Positions 8,048-17,185 of a DNA stretch of 64,000 nt are shown here, piece by piece. Location: the NCBI GenBank assembly GCA_019234815.1, contig JAFALA010000110.1:25412-89411 (forward strand), written 5' to 3'. Positions within the stretch are counted from its first letter, which is position 1. Every line of letters starts with the position of its first letter. This DNA comes from Burkholderiaceae bacterium. Lineage in GTDB: Bacteria > Pseudomonadota > Gammaproteobacteria > Burkholderiales > Burkholderiaceae_C. Position numbers and translations under genes: made by a program. The notes under the pieces were generated by a model that ran no database searches, had not been told where the DNA came from, and worked only from the letters and a program-made list of their open reading frames with translations.

Positions 8048-8814
8048 GACTTGGCCAGAAAATTCTTCACCAGCTCCGCAGCCGCTGTCATGCCGAAGCC
8101 CGCCGTCACTGCCACGCTGGACCCGTAGCCATGGCAGTTCAGGCTCCCGTCCATCTCGCAGGCGGTGTCAGGTTTGGTGATCGGTTCGCGCGAGAACACG
8201 CAGCTCAGCTTCATGCTGCCCTGCTTGGGGAAGCCATGGAACTTGCGCAGACGCTGGCGCAGGCTGGCCAGCAGGGGATCGTGCGTGGTGGCTGATAGAT
8301 CGTGCACCTCGACCGCCTGCGGCGCGCGCTTGCCGCCAGCCGCGCCCACCGTCACGAAGCTCAGGCCGAGATCGCGCGCCCATGCGGCCAGCACGGCCTT
8401 GGCGCGAATCTGGTCGCAGGCATCCACCAATCCGTCGAGCGGCTTGCCGCCGATCAAGGCAGGCCAATTGCCTTCCTCGACGAACTCCTCGATGCCCTGC
8501 ACCTGGCAGCCCGGGTGGATCTCGCCGATGCGAAGCCGCAGCGCCTCGACCTTGGCCATGCCCAGCGTCGAGCTCAAGGCCTGGATCTGCCGATTCACGT
8601 TGGACTCGGCCACCTGGTCCAGGTCGATCAGAGTCAACTCAGCCACGCCCATGCGGGCCAGGGCTTCAGCCACCCATGAACCCACGCCGCCGACACCGAC
8701 CACCGCAAAGCGCGCGGCCCGCAGGCGTAGGTAATCGCGCTCGCCATACAAGCGACGCAAACCGCCAAAACGGCGTTCCGCATCGGCTTCCAATTCGGGC
8801 AAGACCAGTGACAT
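8044..8814 (-). CDS. tcdA: tRNA threonylcarbamoyladenosine dehydratase
   Basis: TcdA (YgdL/CsdL), an E1-like enzyme, uses ATP to convert t6A to cyclic t6A in tRNA. The protein has a Rossmann nucleotide loop GVGGVGSWVAEAL, the DLDQVAESNVNRQ adenylation motif, and the C-terminal GYGSSVAVTAGFGM region. The ATG at 8814 gives 256 residues; a GTG four codons upstream (8826) is also possible. It follows cpoB closely on the same strand. Its substrates include lysine tRNAs, whose genes lie immediately downstream; tsaE, needed for the t6A precursor, is about 2 kb away on the other strand. Confidence 0.92.
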   Translation of the reverse strand: MSLVLPELEADAERRFGGLRRLYGERDYLRLRAARFAVVGVGGVGSWVAEALARMGVAELTLIDLDQVAESNVNRQIQALSSTLGMAKVEALRLRIGEIHPGCQVQGIEEFVEEGNWPALIGGKPLDGLVDACDQIRAKAVLAAWARDLGLSFVTVGAAGGKRAPQAVEVHDLSATTHDPLLASLRQRLRKFHGFPKQGSMKLSCVFSREPITKPDTACEMDGSLNCHGYGSSVAVTAGFGMTAAAELVKNFLAKS

Positions 8815-8835
8815 CTCGTGGATCACGCTCGTCGA

Positions 8836-9618
8836 TCACTTCAGAGCGGCCAGCCGCTCCTTGCCTGCCTTGGCCGCTTCGGTGCCCGGGTAGGCCTTGA
8901 TCAGGTCTTCAAGACTGCGGCGCGCCGCCTTGTTGTCCTTCAACTCGATCTGGCAATTGGCCAGCGACAGCAAGGCTTCCGCCGCCCGCGGATGCTCAGG
9001 GTTGGCGACGATCAAGGCCTTGAAGGTGGCAATGGCATCCTTGTAATTGCGTTGACCGTACTGCGCATTGCCCAGCCAGAAACGCGCCGAATCGGCGTAG
9101 CCGCTGTTGGGGTAGCGGCGCAGAAAGCTGCCCAGCGAATTGCAGGCCTCGGCAAAATCGCCTTTGCGGACCGCGGCGATGGCCCCCTCGTACAGGCGAC
9201 GCTCGTCGGGGTCGACCGTGAACTCCTTACCGTCCAGCGTCACCTTTTGCGGCTCTAGCGGCCGCAGGCGCTGGTCGACCGCAGCGGACTCGTCGCTGAC
9301 CTTGCGCTGCGTGTCTGCCAGGTCGCGGGCCAGTTGCTCGTTCTGGCCGCGCAGGCGCGCGATTTCGCCGCGCAGCGCCTCGATCTGGCCGTTCAGGTCG
9401 AGCAGGCTGCGGCGCAGCGGTTCGACCTGATCGGTGATCAGGCTCTGCGTCTGCGCACTCTGCGCCTTTTGTCCATCGTCCAGTTGTTGCACTTTGGCCC
9501 GCAGGTCGAGGATCGCCTTGCGCGCCTCCTCGTCCTCGAACAGGCCCGCATGGGCATTCAGGGACAGGGTTCCCGCTGCCAGCAGGCTCCACACCAGCTT
9601 CGATCGAATGCCCTTCAT
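8836..9618 (-). CDS. cpoB: Tol-Pal system periplasmic protein CpoB (YbgF)
   Basis: CpoB coordinates peptidoglycan synthesis with outer-membrane constriction through Tol-Pal. The 260-residue protein has a signal peptide ending near AHA, an N-terminal trimerising coiled coil (about 30-115) and three C-terminal TPR-like repeats (about 140-260) with motifs such as YPNSGYADSARFWLGNAQY. The ATG at 9618 lies 1 bp after the pal stop, indicating translational coupling. It is the last gene of the tolB-pal-cpoB unit. Confidence 0.93.
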   Translation of the reverse strand: MKGIRSKLVWSLLAAGTLSLNAHAGLFEDEEARKAILDLRAKVQQLDDGQKAQSAQTQSLITDQVEPLRRSLLDLNGQIEALRGEIARLRGQNEQLARDLADTQRKVSDESAAVDQRLRPLEPQKVTLDGKEFTVDPDERRLYEGAIAAVRKGDFAEACNSLGSFLRRYPNSGYADSARFWLGNAQYGQRNYKDAIATFKALIVANPEHPRAAEALLSLANCQIELKDNKAARRSLEDLIKAYPGTEAAKAGKERLAALK

Positions 9619-9619
9619 T

Positions 9620-10156
9620 TCATTTGTCCTTTAACTCAACACGTCGGTTCTTGGCCCAGGCTGCCTCGTCATGGCCCTCCACGGCGGGCTGTTCCTTGCC
9701 GAAACTAACCGGCTCGATTTGAGACGCCTGCACGCCCAGCACACCCAGTGCCTGGGCGACGGCTTCGGCACGTTTCTGACCCAGGGCCAGGTTGTATTCG
9801 CGGCCGCCCCGCTCGTCGGTGTGGCCTTCCAGGCTCAGGTGGATTTTCCGGTCAAAGCTCAGGCGCTTGGCATGGGCATCCAACAGGCTGCGGTATTCGT
9901 CTTTCACCGCAAAGCTGTCGAAATCGAAATACACCACCCGCTGGTTGGCCACCGCCGAGCTCAGCTGCGCACCCAGGTCCACGGTCTGGACCTTGGACTC
10001 GGAGGCCGCGCCAGTCGCCGCCTTTGCACCCAGGGAAGAAGAAGCCGGCTGGGCCAGCTTGTCCTCCACCGGCGCCTTCTCGCCCAAGGGGGTCGAACTG
10101 CAGGCCGCCAGCAGGCCTAGAGCCAGCAAGGCCGCGAACATGTTGTGCATCTTCAT
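9620..10156 (-). CDS. pal: Peptidoglycan-associated lipoprotein Pal
   Basis: Pal anchors the outer membrane to murein and binds TolB. The 178-residue precursor has a lipobox LLAACSS near residue 18 and a C-terminal OmpA-like domain (about 75-178) with VYFDFDSF, LEGHTDERGGREYNLALG and NRRVEL, which bind diaminopimelate. The start at 10156 is preceded by GAGGAGA and gives a correct lipoprotein signal; the longer open frame upstream is not used. It lies between tolB and cpoB. Confidence 0.95.
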   Translation of the reverse strand: MKMHNMFAALLALGLLAACSSTPLGEKAPVEDKLAQPASSSLGAKAATGAASESKVQTVDLGAQLSSAVANQRVVYFDFDSFAVKDEYRSLLDAHAKRLSFDRKIHLSLEGHTDERGGREYNLALGQKRAEAVAQALGVLGVQASQIEPVSFGKEQPAVEGHDEAAWAKNRRVELKDK

Positions 10157-10208
10157 GCATCTCTCCTCTGAATCAAGGACGCCTCGTCGGCGCCTGAGTG
10201 CCATCTCA

Positions 10209-11519
10209 TCATCGACCGAAAGGCCCCCAGGTTGGCTCGCGCACATCGGCTTGCGTGGACAGCAGCTTGGCCTTGATGCCGCCATCCAGCGTCGTGGTCA
10301 TCAAGACGTCGCGGCCGCCAGCACGGGTGGCGTAGACGATCAGGCGTCCATTGGGAGCGAAGCTGGGCTTTTCGTCGCGGGTCGTGTCAGTGATCTGCTG
10401 CACGTTGCCGCTGGCCAGGTCCATCACGCAAAGCTTGAAATTCCCACCACCGTCGCGGGTGATGAAGGCCAGGCTGCGGCCGTCCGGGCTGAGCGCCGGG
10501 CTGATGTTGTAGGTGCCATTGAAGGTGACGCGCTCGGCCGCCCCGCCCGCCACCGGCATGCGGTAGATCTGCGGACCGCCGCCGCGGTCGCTGACGAAAT
10601 ACAGCGTCCGGCTGTCGGGCGTGAAGGTGGCTTCGGTATCGATGGCCTGGGTCTGGGTCAGGCGGCGGACGTTGCCGCCATTCCTGTCCATCACGAACAG
10701 CTGGGAGCCGCCCTCACGCGACAGCGTCAAGACCACGGATTGACCGTCCGGTGAAAAACTGGGGGCGCTGTTGCTGCCGCGGAAATCGGCCAGCACGCGG
10801 CGGCGTCCGCTGGACAGGTCCTGCACCCACACCACGGCCTTGTGCCGTTCGAAGGACACGTAGGCCAGCTCGCGGCCGTCAGGGGACCAGGCGGGCGAGA
10901 TGATGGGCTCGGGGCTGGCCAGCGCGACTTGCCCGCCCTCCCCGTCCGCATCGGTGATGCGCAGGCTGTAGCGGCCGCCGGCCTTGGTCACATAGGCCAT
11001 GCGGGTGGCGAACACGCCGCGCTCGCCGGTCAGCGTCTGGTAGATCTTGTCGGCAATGCGATGCGCGGCCAGGCGCAGGTCGTCGGCCGGCACGGCCAGG
11101 CTTTCACCGCCGAGGTCCTGGCCCTTGACCACGTCCCAGAGCTTGAAGCGCACGTCGAAGCGGCCGTCGGCCAGCCTGGTGATGGAGCCGGCGGCCAGGG
11201 CGTCGGCATTGCGGCCGCGCCAGTCGGACCAGGCCGGCAGGCTGGTTTCGCTCAGCTGCGCGCCGGCCACGTTGACCAGGCTGAACTGCCCGCTGCGTTC
11301 CAGATCGGCGCGGATGATGCTCGACACCGGCTGCGGGGAGTCGACCTCGTCGCGAAACTCCGCCACCGCGATGGGCATCTGCGTGCCGCCAACACCCGAA
11401 ATCTCGATGCGGAATTGAGCCCAGACTGGCGCGCTGCAGGCCAAGGCCGCGACCATGAGAGCGCAGGAGCGAGCACGCGATAGAAGGCGTCGAAATAGAT
11501 AGTGAATATTTTCAGACAT
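10209..11519 (-). CDS. tolB: Tol-Pal translocation protein TolB
   Basis: TolB is the periplasmic partner that shuttles between TolA and Pal during outer-membrane constriction. The 436-residue precursor has an N-terminal signal peptide ending SAPVWAQ, a TolB N domain (about 40-165), and a beta-propeller with repeated SPDGRELAY / FSPDGQSVV / TPDSRTLYF / SPDGRSLAF motifs. The ATG at 11519 is chosen because it yields a proper signal peptide; no strong ribosome site is visible. tolQ, tolR and tolA are not upstream; ribonuclease G occupies that place. Confidence 0.94.
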   Translation of the reverse strand: MSENIHYLFRRLLSRARSCALMVAALACSAPVWAQFRIEISGVGGTQMPIAVAEFRDEVDSPQPVSSIIRADLERSGQFSLVNVAGAQLSETSLPAWSDWRGRNADALAAGSITRLADGRFDVRFKLWDVVKGQDLGGESLAVPADDLRLAAHRIADKIYQTLTGERGVFATRMAYVTKAGGRYSLRITDADGEGGQVALASPEPIISPAWSPDGRELAYVSFERHKAVVWVQDLSSGRRRVLADFRGSNSAPSFSPDGQSVVLTLSREGGSQLFVMDRNGGNVRRLTQTQAIDTEATFTPDSRTLYFVSDRGGGPQIYRMPVAGGAAERVTFNGTYNISPALSPDGRSLAFITRDGGGNFKLCVMDLASGNVQQITDTTRDEKPSFAPNGRLIVYATRAGGRDVLMTTTLDGGIKAKLLSTQADVREPTWGPFGR

Positions 11520-11590
11520 GAAGTGACCAGGGCTGAGCGATGCCGTAACAGCCGGATTGTGCCCGAGCAGCGTGCCGGGACCTGAGAGGC

Positions 11591-13072
11591 TCAAAGCAGC
11601 ACGATGTCGTAGTGCTCGGTCTGGTTGGCCGGCTCGGCCGACAGCGAAATCGGCTTGCCGATGAAATCCGACAAGCCAGCCAGATGCTGGCTCTCTTCGT
11701 CGAGCAGCATCTCCACCACGTTGGCGGCAGCCACCACGCGGAACTCCTTGGGGCTGAACTGGCGCGCCTCGCGCAGGATCTCGCGCATGATGTCGTAGCA
11801 CACGGTGCGCGCCGTCTTGACCTGGCCGCGGCCCTGGCAGGTCGGGCAAGGTTCGCAAAGCATGTGGGCCAGCGACTCGCGGGTGCGCTTGCGGGTCATC
11901 TCCAGCAGGCCCAGTTGCGTGAAGCCGCTCAAGGTGACCTTGGTGCGGTCGCGCGCCAGTTGCTTGCGCAATTCAGACGCCACGGCGGTCCGATGCTCCT
12001 CACGCGCCATGTCGATGAAATCGCAGATGATGATGCCGCCCAGGTTGCGCAGCCGCAATTGCCGGGCAATGGCACCGGCCGCTTCCAGATTGGTCTTGAA
12101 GATGGTGTCGTCGAAATTGCGCGCACCGACGAATCCGCCGGTGTTGACGTCGATGGTCGTCATCGCCTCGGTCTGGTCGATGATCAGGTAGCCGCCCGAC
12201 TTCAGGTCGACGCGCCGCGCCAGGGCGCGATCGAGCTCGGCATCGATGTTACAGAGGTCGAAGATGGGGCGCTCGCCGCGGTAGTGCTCGAGCTTGGCGG
12301 TGGCGGCCGGCATGAAGATCTCGCCAAAGGCGCGCAGGACCTCGAACTGCATCTTGGAATCGATGCGGATGGAGCCCGTGTGCTCGCCCACCAGGTCGCG
12401 CAGCACCCGCTCCACCAGGCTCAGGTCTTGATGCAGCAAGGTGCCCGGCGGCGAGCGGAAGCTGCGCTCGCGAATGGTTGACCAGGTCTTGCGCAAATAC
12501 GCAATGTCGGTGGCGAGCTCCTCGTCCGTGGCGTCTTCGGCATTGGTACGCAAGATGAAGCCGCCGCCTGCCCCGTCTTCCGGCTTGCCGACCAATGCCT
12601 GCATGCGCTGGCGCAAAGCTTCGCGGGTCTCGTGCGAGCCGATTTTCTGCGAGATGCCGATGTGGTCGTCCTGCGGCAGGTGCACCAGCATGCGGCCGGC
12701 GATGGAAATCTGCGTCGAGAGCCGAGCCCCCTTGGTGCCTATGGGGTCCTTGATGACCTGCACGGTCAAGGCCTGGCCCTCGAACACCAGGCGCTCGATC
12801 GGGGTCGGCACCGCGGCTTCGCCGAGATGGCTGCGGGGCGACACGCCGTGGACCTGCAGATCGGCCACATGCAGGAATGCGGCCCGCTCCAGGCCGATGT
12901 CGATGAAGGCCGACTGCATGCCGGGCAGCACGCGGGCCACACGACCCGAATACACATTGCCGACCAGGCCGCGCTCCAGCGTACGCTCCAGGTGCAGCTC
13001 CTGCACGGCCCCATTTTCAACAATGGCGACGCGAGTCTCCTGAGGAGACCAGTTGATCAAGATATCTTCCAT
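11591..13072 (-). CDS. rng: Ribonuclease G
   Basis: RNase G is an endoribonuclease that matures the 5' end of 16S rRNA and degrades some mRNAs. The 493-residue protein has an N-terminal S1 domain (about 38-130), the RNase E/G catalytic core with TIDVNTGGFVG and the metal-binding IICDFIDM, and the zinc-link motif CEPCPTCQGRG that supports the dimer. It lacks the long degradosome scaffold of RNase E, so it is called RNase G. It is preceded by maf, a classical neighbour pair (maf-cafA). Confidence 0.95.
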   Translation of the reverse strand: MEDILINWSPQETRVAIVENGAVQELHLERTLERGLVGNVYSGRVARVLPGMQSAFIDIGLERAAFLHVADLQVHGVSPRSHLGEAAVPTPIERLVFEGQALTVQVIKDPIGTKGARLSTQISIAGRMLVHLPQDDHIGISQKIGSHETREALRQRMQALVGKPEDGAGGGFILRTNAEDATDEELATDIAYLRKTWSTIRERSFRSPPGTLLHQDLSLVERVLRDLVGEHTGSIRIDSKMQFEVLRAFGEIFMPAATAKLEHYRGERPIFDLCNIDAELDRALARRVDLKSGGYLIIDQTEAMTTIDVNTGGFVGARNFDDTIFKTNLEAAGAIARQLRLRNLGGIIICDFIDMAREEHRTAVASELRKQLARDRTKVTLSGFTQLGLLEMTRKRTRESLAHMLCEPCPTCQGRGQVKTARTVCYDIMREILREARQFSPKEFRVVAAANVVEMLLDEESQHLAGLSDFIGKPISLSAEPANQTEHYDIVLL

Positions 13073-13104
13073 GGCCCGGGCTCCCTGCCCTCGTCAAGAC
13101 GCGG

Positions 13105-13716
13105 TCAAAGACCGCAGTCTATGCCCAGTTCACCCAGGAGCTGGCCCGTTTCATACAAGGGCAAACCCATGATGCCCGAGTAGCTGCCGGCCATGTGGGA
13201 CACCCAGGCGGCAAACCGGCTCTGGATCGCATAGGCGCCGGCCTTTCCCATGGGCTCGCCGCTCTGCACATAGCGCAGCAAGGCCGCCTCGCTGACCGCG
13301 GCCACGCTCACTTCCGAGACGCTGACCGCCTGCGCCACGCGGCCCGTCCCGGGCTCGCCCACGCTCACCGCGGTCAGCACCCGGTGCGTCTGGCCGGCCA
13401 GCCGCTTGAGCAGGGCCAGGGCATGGGCCGCGTCGTCGGGCTTGCCCAGGATATCGAGGCCCAATGCCACCGTGGTGTCCGAGCACAGCACGGGCAGCGG
13501 CGGCAGGCCGCGCGCCTTCAGGCGCACCAATGCCGCCCGCAGCTTGTTGTCCGTCACCCGCCTCACGTAGTGGTCGGGTAACTCGCCGGGCAGGACCGCC
13601 TCCAGGGCTTCGGAATCTTCATGCGGACCGGGCAGCAGCAGTTCATAGGAAATGCCCAGCTGTTCCAGCAGCAGCCGGCGGCGCGGACTTTGCGAGGCCA
13701 GGTAGATTTGCGACAT
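13105..13716 (-). CDS. maf: Maf-family nucleotide pyrophosphatase
   Basis: Maf proteins hydrolyse dTTP/UTP or modified nucleotides to monophosphates, acting in house-cleaning. The 203-residue protein carries the family signature LASQSPRRRLLLEQLG at the N terminus and the conserved CSDTTVALG and LGKP motifs. The ATG at 13716, 4 bp after the rlmH stop, is preferred; a GTG at 13728 that overlaps rlmH would add four residues. Part of the rsfS-rlmH-maf-rng run. Which Maf subfamily (YhdE or YceF) cannot be settled by eye. Confidence 0.9.
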   Translation of the reverse strand: MSQIYLASQSPRRRLLLEQLGISYELLLPGPHEDSEALEAVLPGELPDHYVRRVTDNKLRAALVRLKARGLPPLPVLCSDTTVALGLDILGKPDDAAHALALLKRLAGQTHRVLTAVSVGEPGTGRVAQAVSVSEVSVAAVSEAALLRYVQSGEPMGKAGAYAIQSRFAAWVSHMAGSYSGIMGLPLYETGQLLGELGIDCGL

Positions 13717-13720
13717 CAGC

Positions 13721-14188
13721 TCACTCACGATGGTAGGGGTGCCCCTCCAGTACCGACCAGGCGCGGTACAGCGCCTCGGCCAGCAGCACGCGCACGAAGG
13801 CGTGGGGCAGGGTCAGGTCGGACAGGCGCATCATTTCATCGGCCTTGTCCTTGATCGACGGATCCAGGCCATCGGGTCCGCCGATAAAGATGGCAACGTC
13901 GCGCCCGTCGCCCTTCCAGCGCTCCAGGCGCTCGGCCAGCTGCTTGGTGGTCAGCCGGTCGCCGCGCTCGTCCAGCACGATGCGCCGCACGCTCTTGGGC
14001 AGCACTGCTTCCAGGCGCGCAGCCTCGGCCGCCATCAGCTGCTCGACGCTCTTGCCGCTGCGCGGCTCGGCCTTGACGGCCTTGAGCTCCAGCTTCAGTT
14101 CCGGCGGAAAGCGCTTGGCAAAGTCTTCGTAGGCGGTATCGGCCCAGGCGGGTTGGCGCTGGCCCACCGCCGCCAGCAGCAAACGCAT
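13721..14188 (-). CDS. rlmH: 23S rRNA (pseudouridine1915-N3)-methyltransferase RlmH
   Basis: RlmH is a SPOUT methyltransferase that methylates pseudouridine 1915 in helix 69 of 23S rRNA. The 155-residue protein has the SAM-binding FIGGPDGLD knot motif and the C-terminal family ending GHPYHRE. It lies 6 bp downstream of rsfS, the standard pairing in bacteria, and its stop precedes the maf start by 4 bp. Confidence 0.96.
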   Translation of the reverse strand: MRLLLAAVGQRQPAWADTAYEDFAKRFPPELKLELKAVKAEPRSGKSVEQLMAAEAARLEAVLPKSVRRIVLDERGDRLTTKQLAERLERWKGDGRDVAIFIGGPDGLDPSIKDKADEMMRLSDLTLPHAFVRVLLAEALYRAWSVLEGHPYHRE

Positions 14189-14194
14189 GCGGCC

Positions 14195-14944
14195 TCAGGC
14201 CTTCTTGCGCGCCACGGTCTTGCGCGCAGCCGGCGCCTTGGCGACGGCCTTGACAGCCGGCTTGGCCGAGGTCTTTGCGGCAGCCTTCTTGGCGGCCGGC
14301 TTCTTGTCACCCACCTTGATGAGCTTGGGCGCGGCTTCCTTGGCGCTTGCGCGCTTGGCCGCAGGCTTGGCGGCGGTCTTCACTGCCGTCTTGGTCGCCG
14401 TCTTGACTCCCGTTGTCTTGCTCACGCTGCCCTTGGCTGCGGTCTTCTTGGCCGGCTTGCTTTCAGCCAGCGCCTCGGCCTTGGAGCCGGAGCGGCGCGG
14501 CGCGGGGGCCTTGGCGGTGGTCGACTTGGTCAAACTCTTGGCCGAACCCTTGCCGGTCTCGCTGGCGTCTTCAGAGGCCTTGACGAGACGGGTCTCGCCG
14601 TCGCTCATCTTGAGCTTGACGGGCTTACCGCCCCAGATTTCTTCCAGGTGGTAGTAGTCGCGGATGCTGGGCTGCATCACGTGCACGACGGCGGCGCCGC
14701 AGTCGACGATGATCCATTCGCCGTTCTCCTCGCCTTCGGTGCGCATCACCTCCAGGCCCCTGGCCTTGACGGTCTCGCGCACGCTGGAGGCCAGCGACTT
14801 GGTCTGCCGATTGCTCGTGCCCGACGCGATGATGACGCGCTCGAACAGCGGCGACAGATGCTCGGTGTTGAAGACCACGATGTTCTGGGCCTTCACGTCT
14901 TCCAGGCCATCGACGATGGCGCGTTGCAGTTTACGAATGTCCAT
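14195..14944 (-). CDS. rsfS: Ribosome silencing factor RsfS with Lys/Ala-rich C-terminal tail
   Basis: RsfS binds ribosomal protein L14 and blocks subunit joining during starvation. Residues 1-115 are the conserved domain ([30 protein letters not shown]). Residues of about 120-249 form a low-complexity tail made of AAK, TAK and KPA repeats, like histone H1, nearly doubling the usual length of about 105-120. The tail is likely disordered and nucleic-acid binding by inference. The start ATG immediately follows the nadD stop (TGAATG). Confidence 0.95.
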   Translation of the reverse strand: MDIRKLQRAIVDGLEDVKAQNIVVFNTEHLSPLFERVIIASGTSNRQTKSLASSVRETVKARGLEVMRTEGEENGEWIIVDCGAAVVHVMQPSIRDYYHLEEIWGGKPVKLKMSDGETRLVKASEDASETGKGSAKSLTKSTTAKAPAPRRSGSKAEALAESKPAKKTAAKGSVSKTTGVKTATKTAVKTAAKPAAKRASAKEAAPKLIKVGDKKPAAKKAAAKTSAKPAVKAVAKAPAARKTVARKKA

Positions 14945-15565
14945 TCAGTACTCGCTGTAAAGACGGTGCTGGGCAATATACCCCGCAACCTTCTCGCCCA
15001 CCATGGGCGCAATGTCCTTGCCACGCGATGCGAGATCGCGCACTTGGGTCGAAGAAATATCCATGGCCGGCATGGCCAGCGGCGCCAGGCGGGGCGCCAG
15101 GGCCCGCACCTCGGCGCTGGCCTGCATGCCCTGCCCTGCCCGAGCCGCCACGCCCAGGCTCACCTCCGCCAGCAGCTCGCGCCAACGATGCCAGGTGCTC
15201 AGCCTGTCCAACTGGTCCTGGCCGATGATCAGGGTCCAATCCACGCCGGGATGCGCCAGCTTCAAGGCTTGCACCGTGTCGATCGAATAGCTCGGTCCGG
15301 CGCGATGCAGTTCGCGCTGGTCGATACCAAAGCGCGGCTCATCGGCCAGCATCAGCTGCAGCATCGCCACCCGATGAGGCGCGGCGAGCAGCATGCGGTC
15401 AGACTTTTGCCAGGCCTGGCCGGCCGGCACCCAGACCACCCGATGCAAGCTCAGCTCCTGCATTGCACTGTATGCCAAGGCGCGATGCGCCAGATGCACA
15501 GGATCGAAGCTGCCGCCGAACAAGCCCCAACGCTGTTTCTCCACAGCAATGGGCGTCACAGCCAT
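14945..15565 (-). CDS. nadD: Nicotinate-nucleotide adenylyltransferase
   Basis: NadD adenylates nicotinate mononucleotide to deamido-NAD in NAD synthesis. The 206-residue protein has the nucleotidyltransferase motif [11 protein letters not shown] and the second ATP motif ISSTQVR. Its ATG at 15565 overlaps the last 10 bp of hemF in another frame. nadD-rsfS-rlmH is a very common bacterial cluster. Confidence 0.95.
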   Translation of the reverse strand: MAVTPIAVEKQRWGLFGGSFDPVHLAHRALAYSAMQELSLHRVVWVPAGQAWQKSDRMLLAAPHRVAMLQLMLADEPRFGIDQRELHRAGPSYSIDTVQALKLAHPGVDWTLIIGQDQLDRLSTWHRWRELLAEVSLGVAARAGQGMQASAEVRALAPRLAPLAMPAMDISSTQVRDLASRGKDIAPMVGEKVAGYIAQHRLYSEY

Positions 15566-16491
15566 AGGTGCGTGGCCTGCTCGGAGGCCCAGTCTCGCGG
15601 TCGCAGAAAGTCGCTGTACAGCCTGGCCTCCAGCGTGCCTTCAGCGGGCTTCCAGTCGTAGCGCCATTTGGCCTGCGGCGGCATGGACATCAGGATCGAT
15701 TCCGTGCGTCCGCCCGACTGCAGGCCAAACAAGGTGCCCCGGTCGAACACCAGATTGAACTCGACGTAGCGGCCGCGCCGGTAGGCCTGGAACTCGCGCT
15801 GTTCCTCTCCGTAAGGCAGGCCGTGCCGACGCTCGACGATGGGCGCATAGGCCGGCAGGAACGCATCGCCGACCGACTGCATCATGCCGAAGGCCGCGTC
15901 GAAACCGCCTTCCGCATAATCGTCAAAGAACACGCCACCAATGCCGCGCGGCTCGTTGCGATGCTTGAGAAAGAAATACTCGTCGCACCACTGCTTGAAG
16001 CGCGGATATAGCGCCGGCCCATGCGGATCCAGTGCGCTGCGGCAAGTGCGGTGGAAATGCTGGGCATCGCGCTCGAAGCCGTAATAAGGCGTCAAGTCCA
16101 TGCCGCCCCCGAACCAGACCACCGGCTCGGCGTCCTGCGGCAGCGCCGCGAACATGCGCACGTTCATGTGCACGGTGGGCACGAACGGATTGTGAGGATG
16201 CAGCACCAGCGACACCCCCATCGCCTCGAAGGCCGCGCCCGCCAGCTCGGGCCGATGTTGGGTCGCCGAGGGCGGTAGCACGCGGCCGCGCACATGCGAG
16301 AAATTGACCCCGCCGCGCTCGAAGATGCCGCCGTTCTCGATCAGGCGCGTCAGGCCGTCACCCTCCAGCCGGCCGCCGGGTTCGCGCTCCCAGGCGTCCG
16401 TCAGGAAGGGCTGGCCGTCGATCTGCTCCAGGCTGTGGATGATGCGGCGCTGCAGGCCCAGCAGGTAGTCGCGCACTGCTTGTGAGTTCAT
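15556..16491 (-). CDS. hemF: Oxygen-dependent coproporphyrinogen III oxidase
   Basis: HemF uses O2 to decarboxylate coproporphyrinogen III to protoporphyrinogen IX in heme synthesis, pointing to an aerobic lifestyle. The 311-residue protein has [25 protein letters not shown], the [15 protein letters not shown] motif and [13 protein letters not shown]. The start at 16491 overlaps the acyltransferase stop as ATGA; the longer open frame upstream runs through that gene and is not used. Confidence 0.96.
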   Translation of the reverse strand: MNSQAVRDYLLGLQRRIIHSLEQIDGQPFLTDAWEREPGGRLEGDGLTRLIENGGIFERGGVNFSHVRGRVLPPSATQHRPELAGAAFEAMGVSLVLHPHNPFVPTVHMNVRMFAALPQDAEPVVWFGGGMDLTPYYGFERDAQHFHRTCRSALDPHGPALYPRFKQWCDEYFFLKHRNEPRGIGGVFFDDYAEGGFDAAFGMMQSVGDAFLPAYAPIVERRHGLPYGEEQREFQAYRRGRYVEFNLVFDRGTLFGLQSGGRTESILMSMPPQAKWRYDWKPAEGTLEARLYSDFLRPRDWASEQATHLWL

Positions 16492-17180
16492 GCCCGCCCT
16501 CCTTTGGACGCTGAATGGGACGCCAAGGCCTGGATCGGACTGGCCTGTTCGGCACGCAATCCCCTGACCGAGCACAGATGCGACTTGAACAGCGCGAAGT
16601 CTCGGTCCACATCGCCGCTGAGCCGCACGAATTGCGTCAAGCCTATCCTGCGGCTCGCAAAATCGAGGTAGGCCAGACCCACCGGTACGCGCGCCTGCAC
16701 GGCCACATGGTAGGCGCCGGTGCGCCATCCGGCGATCCAGGACCGCGTGCCTTCGGGCGCCACCGCCAGCCAGAACATCTCCTGGCGCTCGCCGGCCTTT
16801 TTCATCAGCTCGGCCGTGTCGCCGACCACGCCCTGGCTGCTGCCGCGATTCACGGGCACGCCGCCGAGATAGCGCACCCAGGCGCCGAACAGCGGCATGC
16901 GGAACAGGCTGTCCTTGCCCCAGAAGCGGAAATGCAGGCCCAGCGCCCATTTCGCCAGGATGCCCACCACGAAGTCCCAGTTCGAGGTGTGCGGATAGAC
17001 CAGGATCACCCCTTGCATGGCAGGCAATCCCTGGAAATCCAGCCGCCACCCCAAGACACGCAGGATGAACCGCGCCAGGCGGCTGCCACTTGCCGGCGGC
17101 ACGGCCAGCGCCTCGGTCCAGAATTGCGGCAAGGCTTGGACCGGAGTTTCGCCAATGGGTGTGCCCTGCACGGGGTCCAT
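16488..17180 (-). CDS. Lysophospholipid acyltransferase family protein (PlsC-like)
   Basis: A 230-residue membrane-associated acyltransferase. The catalytic HX4D motif is HTSNWD, followed by a short membrane-contacting segment and the acceptor-binding motif APEGTRS. This fits phosphate acyltransferases acting on lysophospholipids or similar; the exact acceptor is unknown. The ATG at 17180 (MDPVQ) is preferred over a TTG at 17189 that overlaps purD. It sits between purD and hemF in the same transcription unit. Confidence 0.85.
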   Translation of the reverse strand: MDPVQGTPIGETPVQALPQFWTEALAVPPASGSRLARFILRVLGWRLDFQGLPAMQGVILVYPHTSNWDFVVGILAKWALGLHFRFWGKDSLFRMPLFGAWVRYLGGVPVNRGSSQGVVGDTAELMKKAGERQEMFWLAVAPEGTRSWIAGWRTGAYHVAVQARVPVGLAYLDFASRRIGLTQFVRLSGDVDRDFALFKSHLCSVRGLRAEQASPIQALASHSASKGGRA

Positions 17181-17185
17181 CGATC

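Noticed and set aside
11520..11858. N-terminal extension of tolB into rng
   Set aside because: Lies in another frame of ribonuclease G; the signal peptide begins at 11519.
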